DNA from: Asparagopsis taxiformis
Taxonomy: Eukaryota; Rhodophyta; Florideophyceae; Bonnemaisoniales; Bonnemaisoniaceae
Assembly (NCBI GenBank): GCA_030407315.1
Contig: JALQPE010002063.1
Location: 28,580 to 92,579 of the forward strand
DNA: 64,000 nt
Direction of reading: 5' to 3'
Numbering within the stretch: the first letter of the stretch is position 1; each line of letters opens with the position of its first letter. Positions 10,923 through 21,837 of the stretch are shown piece by piece. Both the position numbers and the translations under genes were made by a program. Under the pieces are notes generated by a model, which was not told the DNA's origin, searched no databases, and was given only the letters and a program-made list of their open reading frames with translations.

Positions 10923-13900
10923 ATGGAATGCAAGTATGAAGGGTGCTTCTACTACTGCGTAGATGCTTATGCGCTCGCGCTGCATGAGCGAACGTGTCGC
11001 TACCGTTTCAACCCCTCTCCCCAACATTTCAACAACGCTCGTGTCCCTGCCGTCACCCATGAGCCTGCTCGAAACGGCGACCATGATTCCCCGCAACCCA
11101 GCTCCCCAGACCCAGAATCTGGTCGTGCTTCCTCCAGCGACTCACCCTGTGACGCTCCACTGCCACCAACCTCAACCCCCTCCCGCGCAGACCTCCTCGT
11201 GCAATCCCTCGCCGCCAGTCTCACAACCCTCGAGTACAAGGCCGGCGCTGGCCGCGTGAGCGAAGTCATCACCATCCTACAAGACCCCGCATTCTCCCTA
11301 GAAAAGTTCAACAGCGCCGTTCGCACCGTAGAAGAATGTCGCCACGTTACCGCTTCCATGGTCGAAACACATTTCCGCACCGAAGGTTACAAGAGCCACA
11401 TCATTCCAGACAAAACTGGTAAGTACTCGGCACAGCTGTACCTCCGCGACCCAGTCGACATGCTCCGCAGGCAGTTAGCACTGGCTAACGACCAAAATAC
11501 TCTCTTCCACCCCTCCCCACAGACCGCCCCAGACGGCACCGCAATATTTTCTCATCCCCTACACACAGAATTCGCGAAAACGCTGCACCAGGTTACTAGA
11601 CAGCGCGTGCAGCTCTCGGAAGATCCACAGGTCGTATGGGCAGAGGAAACTGATCCCACACCTTCCTCCTTTGCCGGCCTCCTCCAAGTGTACTCCGACA
11701 AGAGCAGCACAAGCCTCAAGAGCTCCGCAATCGTCGCATACCCCATACACGTCACACTGCTCAACTTCTCCGCCCCCCTCCGTCGCCACTGCATCCGTAC
11801 CGGCCTCACCATCGTCGGGTATCTTCCGTACATTGTTAACCCTTCGTCCAACGCCTTGTTCGGTGATGAAATGCCGACAACCTCTAGTTCTGCTAGTCGC
11901 GCTCGCAAAATTGATATTCTTCATAAAGCACTCGAAAAAGTGTTTTCGTGTTTCGTCCCTATCCACCGCGTTCTCTTCCGGGTTCCCCTGCACAGACTCC
12001 ACTGCAACTGCCCGCCAATGCTTTCCCATCCTAGCCAATTATTGCTGCGACTTTCCAGAGGCCAAAGAGCTGTCATGCACTCGCAACAGCACTACCACCA
12101 CACATCCCTGCCACCGCTGCTACATCCCCGCCACTCAACTTGAATCCACCGCGCCACACCAGCCCCGCTCCCTCGATGATACACGCTCTGCACGCCAAGA
12201 GAGCGCTCAGGAGCATACAACTGCTCCGCTCGAAGCTCTCTCCCTCCTCGAACAACACTCTGTCCTCGAATCGACCGCTCTTTTACCCACCAACAGTCCC
12301 CTAGACCCCTACAACATTTTCTCCTTCGAGCCTCTGCACAATCTCCACCTCGGCATCTCAAAGCTCATCAAACAGTGCATTGTCCACCGCCTCAGCTCCC
12401 CAGACCTCACCACCACCACTGCCTCCCATTCCGGGACACCTCGCACCTTCAAGAAGGTGAAAAAATCCATCCTCGCCGGCTCAAACAGCATTCTGTCCGC
12501 TATCGAACGCGACTACTACATCACCGGTCTTCATGTCGACTTCTCCAAGGGTGAGAAGGGCACCAATTTGAACGGCCTCTTCACGGAGGACGGCATACGC
12601 GGCATGCTCGCAGCCAAAGACTATCACCATGTCGACATGGTGTTCCCTTTCATCGCAGCATTCATTGACACATGCTGTGACGAAGTAGATACAGCCCCCC
12701 TCACTTCCATCTGCACGCAATACTCTGACCTCGTCGCATGGGTCATGAAACGCGGTCGCATCAAGCACTGGACTGCCGCCGAACTAGAAAGCCTCCAGAA
12801 CTCCATTTCCTATTTCAAACAATCAATGCTCTCCACCCTCGGCCCATTCCACACCACAGGTCTCAAAACTTTCAAGTTCCATCTTCTAGACCATCTTCCC
12901 GGTGACTTGCAGAGATATGGCGCCCTGGAACACATTGATGCAGGCCCCTACGAACACTCGCATCTTCTGTTCAAACAGAGTTATAGGAAAACCTCTCGAA
13001 GGCGCTCCACAGCCATGGAAGAGACTATTCGCCACATGGAATTCTCCTTGGCCACTCCAACTGGTCACACCCCATCGAACACATTGGGAAACCCACGCAT
13101 GATATCGCCCACAGACGGTGCAGTACTCGTTCGCGACGGATTCACCGTTGCACTGCACGACTTTGCCTCCCTGCTGCCCGATGCAACCCTCCTCGTTGCA
13201 GATATCGACGGACAGCCCGATCCTGCCACTCTTTTGCCTCTGCACAACTCCTCGTTCCCGTCTGGCACCATAACGCTATTCCAGCAACTCGGTGACACAG
13301 CTGCACAAGCGTTCCTCACCCTCGCTAGACTGCGCGCCACGGCAGAAGGCCCTCCAATACATGACATGGACATTTCCGTCACCGTGGTAAAGTCCGCCTA
13401 CGTCATGGGAGGGTACGTCCCAGATGCCGACGACTTTGACCCGCACAGTGGCATGCTTCGCCCCACAAACGTGTCGAGGCACAAGCAGCAGCGCGTCTTT
13501 GCAACTTCATCATTCGGCCCCGCAAAGAGATCGCAGTACTCCTTTGTCGTCATCTCCGGAACTGCCGATGACTACAGAACCATATGGGTAGGGCGCGTCC
13601 TGGCACTGGTACGCCTGCAGTCTCCAAACCTGTTTCAACCTGTAGAACTCGCTTTCGTTCAGTATATGACCTGCTTTGCCCCAAAAACCGCTGTGGAAAA
13701 ATCACTTGGGTGCATTTGTTTAAAGTGGTCCACATGGGACCCGGACAACGGATCCGTTGACAGCAATGACACTGCATCCCACAGTGCAGGTGGTCCTTGG
13801 TTTGACCTCATTCCTGCATCTACTATATCTGGCACCGTGCACATCGTACGAAGTAACTTTCCAGTCAAGCCATTTACGAAACAAATGCACTGGTCGGACC

Positions 13901-13971
13901 ACCGTTTCTATCTCAACCGCTTCTACACCAACACTGATTACCAGTTCACAGATGATAATGAAGAAGAATAA
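10923..13971 (+). pseudogene. Plavaka/KDZ-like transposase, one frameshift
   Basis: The ATG at 10923 starts a protein with an N-terminal zinc-finger-like C-x4-C ... H-x3-C (residues 3-25). It then has a first catalytic-type block VYSDKSSTSLKSSA and the strand GLTIVGYLPYIV. Near 11990 coding moves to the next frame, which continues GFPCTDSTATARQCFPILAN, DFPEAKELS, a PCHRC pair, DPYNIFSFEPLHNLHLGI, the block HIDAGPYEHSHLLFK followed by SYRKTSRR, and a beta-rich C-terminal domain resembling BAH (WVGRVLALVRL, LAFVQYM). This order matches fungal-type Plavaka/KDZ transposases. It ends in TAA at 13969-13971 inside AATAAA. It is convergent, 77 bp apart, with the coiled-coil gene at 14049. The shift near 11990 suggests inactivity, although a sequencing indel cannot be excluded. 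Confidence 0.72.
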
Positions 13972-13972
13972 A
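13967..13972 (+). terminator. AATAAA polyadenylation-type signal
   Basis: Overlaps the transposase stop codon. It supports a eukaryotic 3' end here. Confidence 0.4.
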
Positions 13973-14048
13973 TCTAAATCGCAGCACTCTATTGATAATG
14001 TACTACATGATAAGCCTTCTAGTCAACGTCACATTTACTGCACTAATT

Positions 14049-16333
14049 TCAACCATCCTCCATTACGCCAAAACCGTTATCAGCAGTGGCTGCATGGCGC
14101 CGCTCCATGCCCCCATACTGTGGGGCATTGATTTCGACATTCAGGTTTGCACTCAGGTGTCCAGCATATGGGTCAACGACGAAAAGTTCTGCGCCAATTA
14201 GTCCTTGCGCAATCACACAATCCATTACAGCACCGAGGTTTGACGTAATATGCGATTGAATCCAATCCTCGGACACTAGAACAAGTGATGAGCAGCGGTT
14301 TACATCATCAACGACATGAACAATTCCAGACCCCTCTCCGCTTTGCCACACTTCAACAGCCTCTCTCGTCACAGTACGGCTTGCAAACACATGCCGTGAC
14401 TGTGCACTAGTCCGCTGTTCGCTCTCGACAACGTCCGTTTCTTCCCTTGCTTGCGAGCCTTGGAGACAAGACATGCAGTACACCACCATACCAACTAATT
14501 GCTGAAAAGCTACCCCCACATATTGACTGTACCGCCTTGTAAACTCCTTCTGCCGTGCACCTCCTTTCCCCTTCGGTTCATCCAAACACTCCACAGTAGT
14601 CACTAGCCAAGCATCCAGGCGCGCCAGCGTTAGTATGCTCGTCTCTATGTCCATTACTTGTTCTGGTCGTATCGAATAACCCCTGAAGATGTCCAGCACA
14701 TTCACAGCTACTCGGTTGTTAAACCATGCATCACCATTCACTTCCATTTCGAAGCTGTCAGGAACCATGCCTTTGCTGTATCGCAGCTCTGAGAACGGTG
14801 CCGTTCGCCACCTCCCCATATCCAAATCACCGTTGCTTTCCCGTTTCAAAAGCTTCTCAGACGCTTCGCGCTTTTGATCCTCTCGCTCGTCCATCTCAGC
14901 TCGCGTCGTCAGCATCGTGCATCTAGACATTAATTTCGTGTACCCCAGCGAACCGAACAATCTGTCCCTCGCATTACGCTTCCGTGCACTCATCACGTCG
15001 GACAGTTTCTGCGTCACCTTCACTTTCAATTCCTTGCTCCCCGCCACAGCCTCTTGACAGCACACACGCTGCTCCTCATCGGAAAACACATCACACCACG
15101 GACTTTGACGCAGTACGTGTCGCACCAAGTCATTCAGCAGATCACTCTCGTCCCTGTACGAAGGTGTATACCACTGCAGATTCTTGATGATATAGCCCGG
15201 AGGGGTAGCAATATATCCTACACCGTTTTCGCTCCAAAGTGTCCCTTCTACCGGCTCTACCTCGATGGTACGTCCAGTCCAACGTCTCTGCGTTTGTTCC
15301 GCTATAGGGTCCAGCTCCATAGTCTCGTTCTTGCACCACTTTGTCAGGTTTTCCTCAACCGCCCTAAGAACTCCAAGGTATTTCACAGGAATGGCTTTCT
15401 GTATTTTCGACTTACCGCCACCGTGATCACTGATTCTACCTGTTCTCGCAATTGCAGTAAGGCTGGCATTTTCCGCCTGCAGAGTCTTCACCTTAGCCTC
15501 CAACGCAACTATCTCCGTGGTGAGCGCCTTGTTTGCTATGTCCTGGCTAAACACTTTTTTTCCAGCTCCGCGATCTTCTTCTTCTGCGCATTGATGCGAC
15601 TCGCCATTAAATCGATGGATTCCGGCGGATGCAACCTCTCTGCCCTCACCGTCCCCCCATCTCCCACGCTATCGGGAATATGATGTCCTCCATCGGCAAT
15701 AGCCTGACGTCGCGGGGGCGTTACGCGCATATTTGGCACCAATGACAGTCTGTTGTGACGAGGCCCGCACTCCGGCTGCTCTCTCCCCTCAGTACCACCT
15801 GACCGCCGATGATAGTTGGCATCCTGTGAACGTTGCTCAGAAACAACATCCCTTGCCGCTATCCTCGGGTCCCTGACTGCATTACCTGCTGGGGCTGATG
15901 TACTCGGCATAGTTGGCGCAGTGGGGGTCACAGCCTCCAGTGTCTCGCGAACCCCCGGCTGGGACTCCGTCTGCAGCACCTCCGCATCTGCCAACCCGGG
16001 AGGAACTACCTTTGCCATAGCACTCTGCCGCAATTCCAACATGTTTTGAGCCACTATCATGTCATCATCATGATGTTCACTGTCCCTGCGAGCACGCTTG
16101 CCTCGGTCAAGCCCCATCTCTCTCCGCGCCGTTCCTCCTTCCTCACTTTCTCGCTGCGGATCCCCAGTTCTGCGCCGGTCCGTCTTGCGACTACCGGACC
16201 GCGGTTCAATGCTGCCGGTAGGCCCAGACCGCTTCTTCGCACGGGATTGTCGGGCACTCGATACAGCAGCTGCTGACCGGGTTTTCTGGAGGCCCGGAGG
16301 CTTTGGAGCTTTCTTCGCAATACGCGGCGGCAT
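14049..16333 (-). CDS. Coiled-coil transposon-associated protein, two frames joined at A-AAA-AAG
   Basis: The first frame starts at ATG 16333 with a basic, low-complexity N-terminus and a coiled-coil start (RINAQKKKIAELEKK). It stops at 15536. The second frame begins without an ATG and continues the same coiled coil (ALTTEIVALEAKVKTLQAEN), ending at 14049. The frames meet at GAA AAA AAG (about 15552-15560). A -1 slip at the heptamer A-AAA-AAG would give EKK-VFSQDIANK without a gap, about 760 residues in all. The central block KELKVKVTQKLSDV ... RNARDRLFGSLGY is shared with the minus-strand gene at 61561-63092. The function is not recognised. Programmed frameshifting and a simple one-base A-run deletion are both possible. 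Confidence 0.6.
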
Positions 16334-16565
16334 AATGAAGCTTTCCCGGAAGCGATGGAACGATTGAGTTGCACGAGATACAAAAAAGATTGCTGTATAG
16401 TGTCGGTAACCACAACGGTCTGCGATGAACGTTCAGGTCAGGTCAAGTACCGGAGAATACGCCAACAGCCCAGATTGTATACGGTAGGCAGTCATCAACA
16501 GTATTTAATGAGGTACAATTACAGCTGTCGAGCTAGGCCGCGAGCACCCCTATGTCCGGAAGACG

Positions 16566-16748
16566 TCCTGATTTGAATTAAAATTTGGGCTATTCTCAAA
16601 AACATGCACATGTGAACATGTTTTTGAGATGGGGGTGTGCCGTACGGCACAATCGACCCGCTGAAATCGATGTTTTTTGCAATATTTTTTTCTGCCCTGA
16701 ATTGTAGAATTTCTGGGCTGGACAGCAATGCAACTGAGCTGGACATCC
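16566..16748 (-). repeat. Left inverted repeat of the methyltransferase-SET unit
   Basis: Contains a near-palindromic CTCAAAAACATG ... CATGTTTTTGAG stem, a GCCGTACGGC palindrome and a TTCTGGGCTGG segment, all mirrored at 20536-20716. Confidence 0.85.
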
Positions 16749-16993
16749 ACCGGGCGTCCATTTCAACTTGGTCGTGTATTTTGCATCTGCACGCATAACA
16801 GCATCCAAGCAGTCAGGTTCACTGCTCGGACGAAGTGCACCTAGAGTGTGAACGATTGGTTTTTGACAGGCGAGTACTGCTCAATAGGTTTCACCCTGGA
16901 CTAATGGTGGCTGGACATGCTGCATTATATGATATACTTCAACTCTGGAACGTAGCTTTATTTGTAGTCGAAATGAAAACATCTTTCGTGACC

Positions 16994-19900
16994 CTAATTC
17001 CATGCTCTAAACGCTGTCCCATAATGAACGTAGAGCTCCTGCCCCGGACGGATATCGCGGATTGCACGTACTACAATGATCTTCGGATTTTCTAGGTCCT
17101 TCGCCTTGAGCTTCTTCCCCGTCGAACCGCTGCTGTAGTTCTCGACAAACTCGACGTTGGCCATCCGCCTGGTGTCTTCCGCCGGAGTGTCCTCACCTCG
17201 CAAATACCGCGGGTCGTTGATGAACTGCGCCGAACAGAACGGAGCCGGAACAATCCAAATTGGATGCTCGATGTTTTCGTCGTCCTCCGCTGTTGCATAC
17301 AGCTTGATGGCATACATCAAGAATGTTTCCTTCGTTATCGCCATGTGACCCTCTCCGTACGCGAACCTCATCGACTCCTTGCTCATATCAGAGTACACAA
17401 CAGTTCCGTAGTATGCACATACTTCGTCGCCAACATTAAATGTCTGTTCAGCGAAGAGCCCTCTTCCTGCATTTGGATGCTTAATCAGCGATGGTCGAAC
17501 GCTCAATTTTTTCGCAACACAATCGTGTGCCCGCATCACGCGAGGGTTTTCAGTTTGCAACCAGCGGCGCAGGGAAGGTGGCCAATAATGTACCGGTTTT
17601 TCCATGTGCTCGTGCGACGCAATCGACTCTGGGCACAGCTGCCAGAGGTACTGCCGAATATATTTCGGGAACCTCTGGTACAGGGGAAGGCCAGGTGGGG
17701 GTTCGATGATCCTGCGTTCCCTCTGCGTACGCATCGTGACAGAGGGGGACGCCAAGAACTTCTCAGCACTCTGTTTCGCTTCTGTCGTGACCCTCATGTC
17801 AGTGTTGTTTGAAAGAATTACACGTGACATGACTGCACACAGCTTTGGAAGCGATCGTGCCACACACAATTTGTCCATGTCACTGCCGACGAAAACACGG
17901 TGCTCAGGCAAGCTCATAGCTGCTTTTCCCGTTGCGAAAGTGCCAGAGAATGGATCGACAACAATATCACCAGGCTGTGAATGCTGGCTGATCAACTCCA
18001 TCATGAGAGCGACGCTCTTCTGCTCTGCACGAACTCTGACCGTAGCACCGGTTGTGCTCCTTGTTCGCCACACCATCTCATTCGAATCGATGGCGGGCAT
18101 ATTGATGGTGACGTTGCACCACGCCGGGTACGTGCCGTCCATGTATCCGTGGTTCCTATAGGCCACCATCTCGCTTCCAGTCTTGAACGGAACACCTCGC
18201 TTCCAGAAGTGGATAGCGACCTCTGCCATGTTCATGCGTTGGTACCTCTTCCGCCCCGGCATTTGATAGAGGTGCCCAGGTAGTCGGACAAACAACAGAG
18301 GTACCTCGTCAACGAAGAAAACTGAATTCCGAACGACGTCCTCCTCCTCCTCCTCCTCATCCGCACTTTCTTCGCCACTGTGCTGCGATGCTTCGGAGTC
18401 CGAATTCATGGACGTAACCTCTTCTTCATCCGACCCGTCATCACTGGCAGCAGCATCGGTTGGGCCTTCTGACTGCGGTCCTTTGTACGTTTCCAAGTAA
18501 TGGAACCATTCGTAGAACTGCAAAACGGAGCAGAACACGATGCCGTGGCCACCGGGGCGCAACAGCTCGTCAAACACTTCGATGCTAGCCTGCATATCTT
18601 CTGCAGTTAGCCTGTCGTACGAAGAGTTGGAATCGTTCCTCTTACGACGAACATTGTAGGGCGGATCAGTCAGAATGAGCTGAACGTTGCCCGTGATGGG
18701 CACGTGTTCTCGGCTCTCGTCGGCACTGACCAAATCTTCGAAAGGGACGTCGTACACCCGGCAATACTGACTCATTTTCGAAAGAAAGTCCTTTGCGAGA
18801 GCCTGCCCTTCACTTTCCTGCTCTTCTGTCGCATGGGGTGACGGTGACGGGGGAGACGGCCCTTGGGCAGTAAGACTGGTCCTCCCAGGTCCAAGTTGAA
18901 GCCTGGTTGTGTGTCTTGTCGACGGAACCAAACCTCTCCCTCCTGTGTTGCGACGAGTGGGAGTGTCATCAACCGGCTTGGGGACCTTTTCTGCGTCCGC
19001 GGCTTGTGGTGCCGGGCGGAGGACAGCCATAACGTCTTCGTCGAGGGTGTCAAAGTACGCTGGCAGCTTGTCCGGATTTCCGCTTGACAAGTATATTTCC
19101 AGCGCCCCCCAGCGGTCGGACTCCGGCCAGGTGTACAGGTCCGGGTTGACGATAAGAAACTGCAACCGGTCGAAGAACTTCCTCACAAGGTCCCTAAATG
19201 CACTGTGCTGCGCACTGGTTCTTGTCTCTACTTTTCCACCATATCCATCAGGATGAGATAGGGGAGCTTTGTCGTGGTAGAGATCTAGCTTCTGCTCCAT
19301 CGGTGCGAATAGACCTTCATCGAGCACGTCAAACCAATGCTCACTGCTGTCGAAAATGATGTACGGCGCCATCAACTCTTCGAAGCTGGAAAACTTTGCG
19401 GCGAAGGCCACATCGGTCCAAGCATGGTATAAAACTTGAACCACGTAACAAGCTCGATTAGTGCTTTTCCGATGGGCTGGGACGCGTGCGGCTTCGTTCC
19501 CCTCTTCGGCCGCGTCGCCTATTCGGCGACGCGGCAGGTTCTTGTTGTGATTTCGGATGATAGACAACGCTTGGAAATACATCAATACCTCGAACGTTTC
19601 CGGTGGAGCAAGAACGAAGGCGCTTGGTTCCCCGCGCTGCGGCGCCTGTAGTGGCGAAGGAAGCATGTTACATCCAATAAGGAAGGTCTGCGGCACGATC
19701 CCAGAAAGGATGCAGTGCTCAACCCATTGCCCGATACGCTCATCCTGTCTTGAAAACTCGGCAATCGGTAATGCCAGACGAACAATCTGCTTGGCTCGCT
19801 CAACGTTCATCTCTGCCATGACGATTTCGGCAACATCCGCCTCGACTCCAGCATTCTTCGAACGACCGCTGAAGGCCATGCTGAGTCGACCTTGCAGCGC

Positions 19901-20185
19901 CGCAAATTGTTCTTCCGTGCCCTGCGCAACCCAAGCGCCAAGGTCCGCGTATGTGAAACCTCCCGGCTTGTCCGTCAAGTCTGCGAAACTTGAGTGGGCG
20001 AATAAATCCAGCAAGAGGCGGAGGAAGTCTTTGCCAGCGAGAGTAGTTTCGCGGGCGGCGCGACCTACGTTTCGACGTGTACCCATGTCACTAGAATCCT
20101 CCCAAGGGCTAGCGGGTTCGCGCAGAATTGGCACGGTTGCGTCGTCAACGATCGGATTGCTGTTGCGCCTGCGCTTATTCGTCAT
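16994..20185 (-). CDS. DNA amino-methyltransferase fused to SET domain (1063 aa), intact
   Basis: Complete frame, ATG at 20185 to TAG at 16994. Residues 1-10 carry basic MTNKRRR. Residues 100-400 form the helical region shared with the other two methyltransferase-SET proteins (AWTDVAFAAKFSSFEEL). This copy has no ParB-like domain. DPPYNVRRKR (D507) is the amino-methyltransferase motif IV. An acidic Glu/Ser insert (near 575-625) splits the domain. VVDPFSGTFATG (D744) is motif I, giving beta-class order. SET covers about 895-1063: HPNAGRGLFA, VCAYYGTVVY, FINDPRYL in place of the usual NHS, and GQELYVHYG. Known family chemistry: methyl transfer from S-adenosylmethionine to N6-adenine or N4-cytosine, and to protein lysine by SET. 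Which base or protein is modified is not visible. It is head to head with the dioxygenase gene at 23219. Confidence 0.88.
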   Translation of the reverse strand: MTNKRRRNSNPIVDDATVPILREPASPWEDSSDMGTRRNVGRAARETTLAGKDFLRLLLDLFAHSSFADLTDKPGGFTYADLGAWVAQGTEEQFAALQGRLSMAFSGRSKNAGVEADVAEIVMAEMNVERAKQIVRLALPIAEFSRQDERIGQWVEHCILSGIVPQTFLIGCNMLPSPLQAPQRGEPSAFVLAPPETFEVLMYFQALSIIRNHNKNLPRRRIGDAAEEGNEAARVPAHRKSTNRACYVVQVLYHAWTDVAFAAKFSSFEELMAPYIIFDSSEHWFDVLDEGLFAPMEQKLDLYHDKAPLSHPDGYGGKVETRTSAQHSAFRDLVRKFFDRLQFLIVNPDLYTWPESDRWGALEIYLSSGNPDKLPAYFDTLDEDVMAVLRPAPQAADAEKVPKPVDDTPTRRNTGGRGLVPSTRHTTRLQLGPGRTSLTAQGPSPPSPSPHATEEQESEGQALAKDFLSKMSQYCRVYDVPFEDLVSADESREHVPITGNVQLILTDPPYNVRRKRNDSNSSYDRLTAEDMQASIEVFDELLRPGGHGIVFCSVLQFYEWFHYLETYKGPQSEGPTDAAASDDGSDEEEVTSMNSDSEASQHSGEESADEEEEEEDVVRNSVFFVDEVPLLFVRLPGHLYQMPGRKRYQRMNMAEVAIHFWKRGVPFKTGSEMVAYRNHGYMDGTYPAWCNVTINMPAIDSNEMVWRTRSTTGATVRVRAEQKSVALMMELISQHSQPGDIVVDPFSGTFATGKAAMSLPEHRVFVGSDMDKLCVARSLPKLCAVMSRVILSNNTDMRVTTEAKQSAEKFLASPSVTMRTQRERRIIEPPPGLPLYQRFPKYIRQYLWQLCPESIASHEHMEKPVHYWPPSLRRWLQTENPRVMRAHDCVAKKLSVRPSLIKHPNAGRGLFAEQTFNVGDEVCAYYGTVVYSDMSKESMRFAYGEGHMAITKETFLMYAIKLYATAEDDENIEHPIWIVPAPFCSAQFINDPRYLRGEDTPAEDTRRMANVEFVENYSSGSTGKKLKAKDLENPKIIVVRAIRDIRPGQELYVHYGTAFRAWN

Positions 20186-20535
20186 AATGGAATGAGTGGA
20201 AATTCGGTACAGGATGGCGACCGCTCGGCGAGACAGTCAAATTTGACGACGTATCTCGTGACGTTTGCACTCTTTCGTGAGGAACACTGGTTGATATCGA
20301 ACGGAACAGAGTATACGGGTACACAGCACTGGAAAGGTCTTGAAACCCGTAACCGGTGTAGGTAATAAGTTGTGACGGATACGTGGTAGAGAAAAATTTT
20401 AAAAAGATTGTGATTCCCTGTCTTTGAGTGTTGTACTGCACGGCCGCCATGGCGGCTGTGACTGCAGTCACATAGGTTGTCACAGGTGCATCACGCTTAC
20501 CAGGTGAGCGACATCCGGACGGCCACTGGACATGG

Positions 20536-20716
20536 GGATGTCCAGCTCAGATGCATTGCTGGCCAGACCAGAAATTCTACAATTTCGGGCAGAAAAAATA
20601 TTGCAAAAAACATCGATTTCGGCGGTCGATTGTGCCGTACGGCACACCCCCATCTCAAAAACATGTTCACATGTGCATGTTTTTGAGAATAGCCCAAATT
20701 TTAATTCAAATCAGGA
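20536..20716 (+). repeat. Right inverted repeat of the methyltransferase-SET unit
   Basis: Mirror of 16566-16748; ends CAAATCAGGA. The same sequence continues as CAAATCAGGGTG in the satellite copies further right. Confidence 0.85.
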
Positions 20717-21837
20717 TGCAGATATTCGTCTTCTAGCATTGTCAGAACACATTCGTATAACCACATTTGGAGAACCTGAGCCCAGAGCTATCGGTTTTGG
20801 CGGGAGCTAAGCCATATCTCATATAATCAGTAACTACTTCCCGCCAGCTGAGTGGTGGAACCCCTGCTATTTCTACCAACGAGACATACGGGGTGTCAAC
20901 TCGGCAATCGTATATGATTTGGGTGCTAAATTTATTCAAGAGACGAATGGGCTTCGAAAAGGAGCCCAACAACGTCTTCTTGTGATCCATGGGTATAGGA
21001 CTACTCTATTCTTCTCCAGGCTTCCACCATAGCCTCCTCCACCTCCGTTAATGGAAAGAATATCCGAACCGCACCTCAACATGTTTTCTTCTCATCCATG
21101 GGTACTGACATCTCACATGTTCTCCAGGCTTCCACCATAGCCTCCTCCACCTCCGTTAATGGAACAATATCCGAACCGGACCTGAACATGTTTTTCTTCT
21201 CATCCATGGGTACTGACATCTCACATGTTCTCACATGTGAGATGTCAGTACCGGAGAAGTTCTCCAGGCTTCCTCCGTAGCCACCTCCTCCACCTCCGTC
21301 TGTGGGAATCAACACAACATCACCACTGCGTCTTACCTCACATCCACATCTCTCCGGGATGAAAACGGACGGACGACATAGGGTTTGTAGACGTTTAGAA
21401 TCTTGTTAGAAAAAAGTAAACGAAAGAGAACTTCTCTTTCATTGAATGATATCTCGTCCCTGTCGCAATATGTTCCATTTTCATTTTCTCGGGTTGCACA
21501 CCCATCATGGGTGATCAAGGCCTGGATCGAACCCTCCGAGGGTCTTCGATGGATAGGACAGATAGTGGAAGGCTTTTAAGCCTGTGACCAAGCGGCTATT
21601 GATTGGTTGGAGGAAGGAAATTACAGAGGAAATATAGCTGAGTACGGTGCTCGCGATAGCTGTTAGGTTAAAGTCAAATATGTTTTTCGATTATTTTTCG
21701 TACGGAAATGCCTTGGAAAAGACGATGCTTTGTCGTTCTCTTGGAGGGAGTCCGTTGCATTGCACTCAATTCGAGAGCATCGTCATGAAGGAGAGGATTC
21801 TTTCTGCTTGTTAGAATCGGTTTAGAGCAGATAGCTA
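20717..21837. repeat. Intergenic with local duplication and hairpin
   Basis: Three partial copies of a ~100-bp phrase (CATCCATGGGTACTGACATC ... CCACCATAGCCTCCTCCACC) lie at 21000-21300. A perfect 19-bp hairpin (21209-21227 and 21234-21252, 6-base loop) sits between the second and third. No gene is supported. Confidence 0.6.

Larger units (their letters stand above)
16566..20716. mobile_element. Inverted-repeat unit carrying one methyltransferase-SET gene
   Basis: A 183-bp repeat at 16566-16748 is the inverse of 20536-20716, with few mismatches. The outer ends read TCCTGATTTGAATTAAAATT and its complement. Only one gene lies between, and no transposase. The same ~180-bp sequence occurs as single-orientation copies at 21838, 22190, 22676 and 27452, so it is a mobile or satellite repeat. 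Whether the pair is a true transposon terminus or two chance insertions in opposite orientation is not settled. No clear target duplication is seen. Confidence 0.55.

Noticed and set aside
11559..12038. Minus-strand frames opposite the Plavaka-like transposase
   Set aside because: Shadows of the coding strand; the plus-strand frames carry the conserved transposase blocks.
10266..16565. Defined ends for a Plavaka-like element
   Set aside because: No matching terminal inverted repeat or target duplication could be found around the transposase and coiled-coil pair, so no element boundary is claimed.
21490..21545. tRNA-like GGTTCGATCC on the minus strand
   Set aside because: The flanking bases do not form a T-arm stem and no acceptor or anticodon arm can be drawn.
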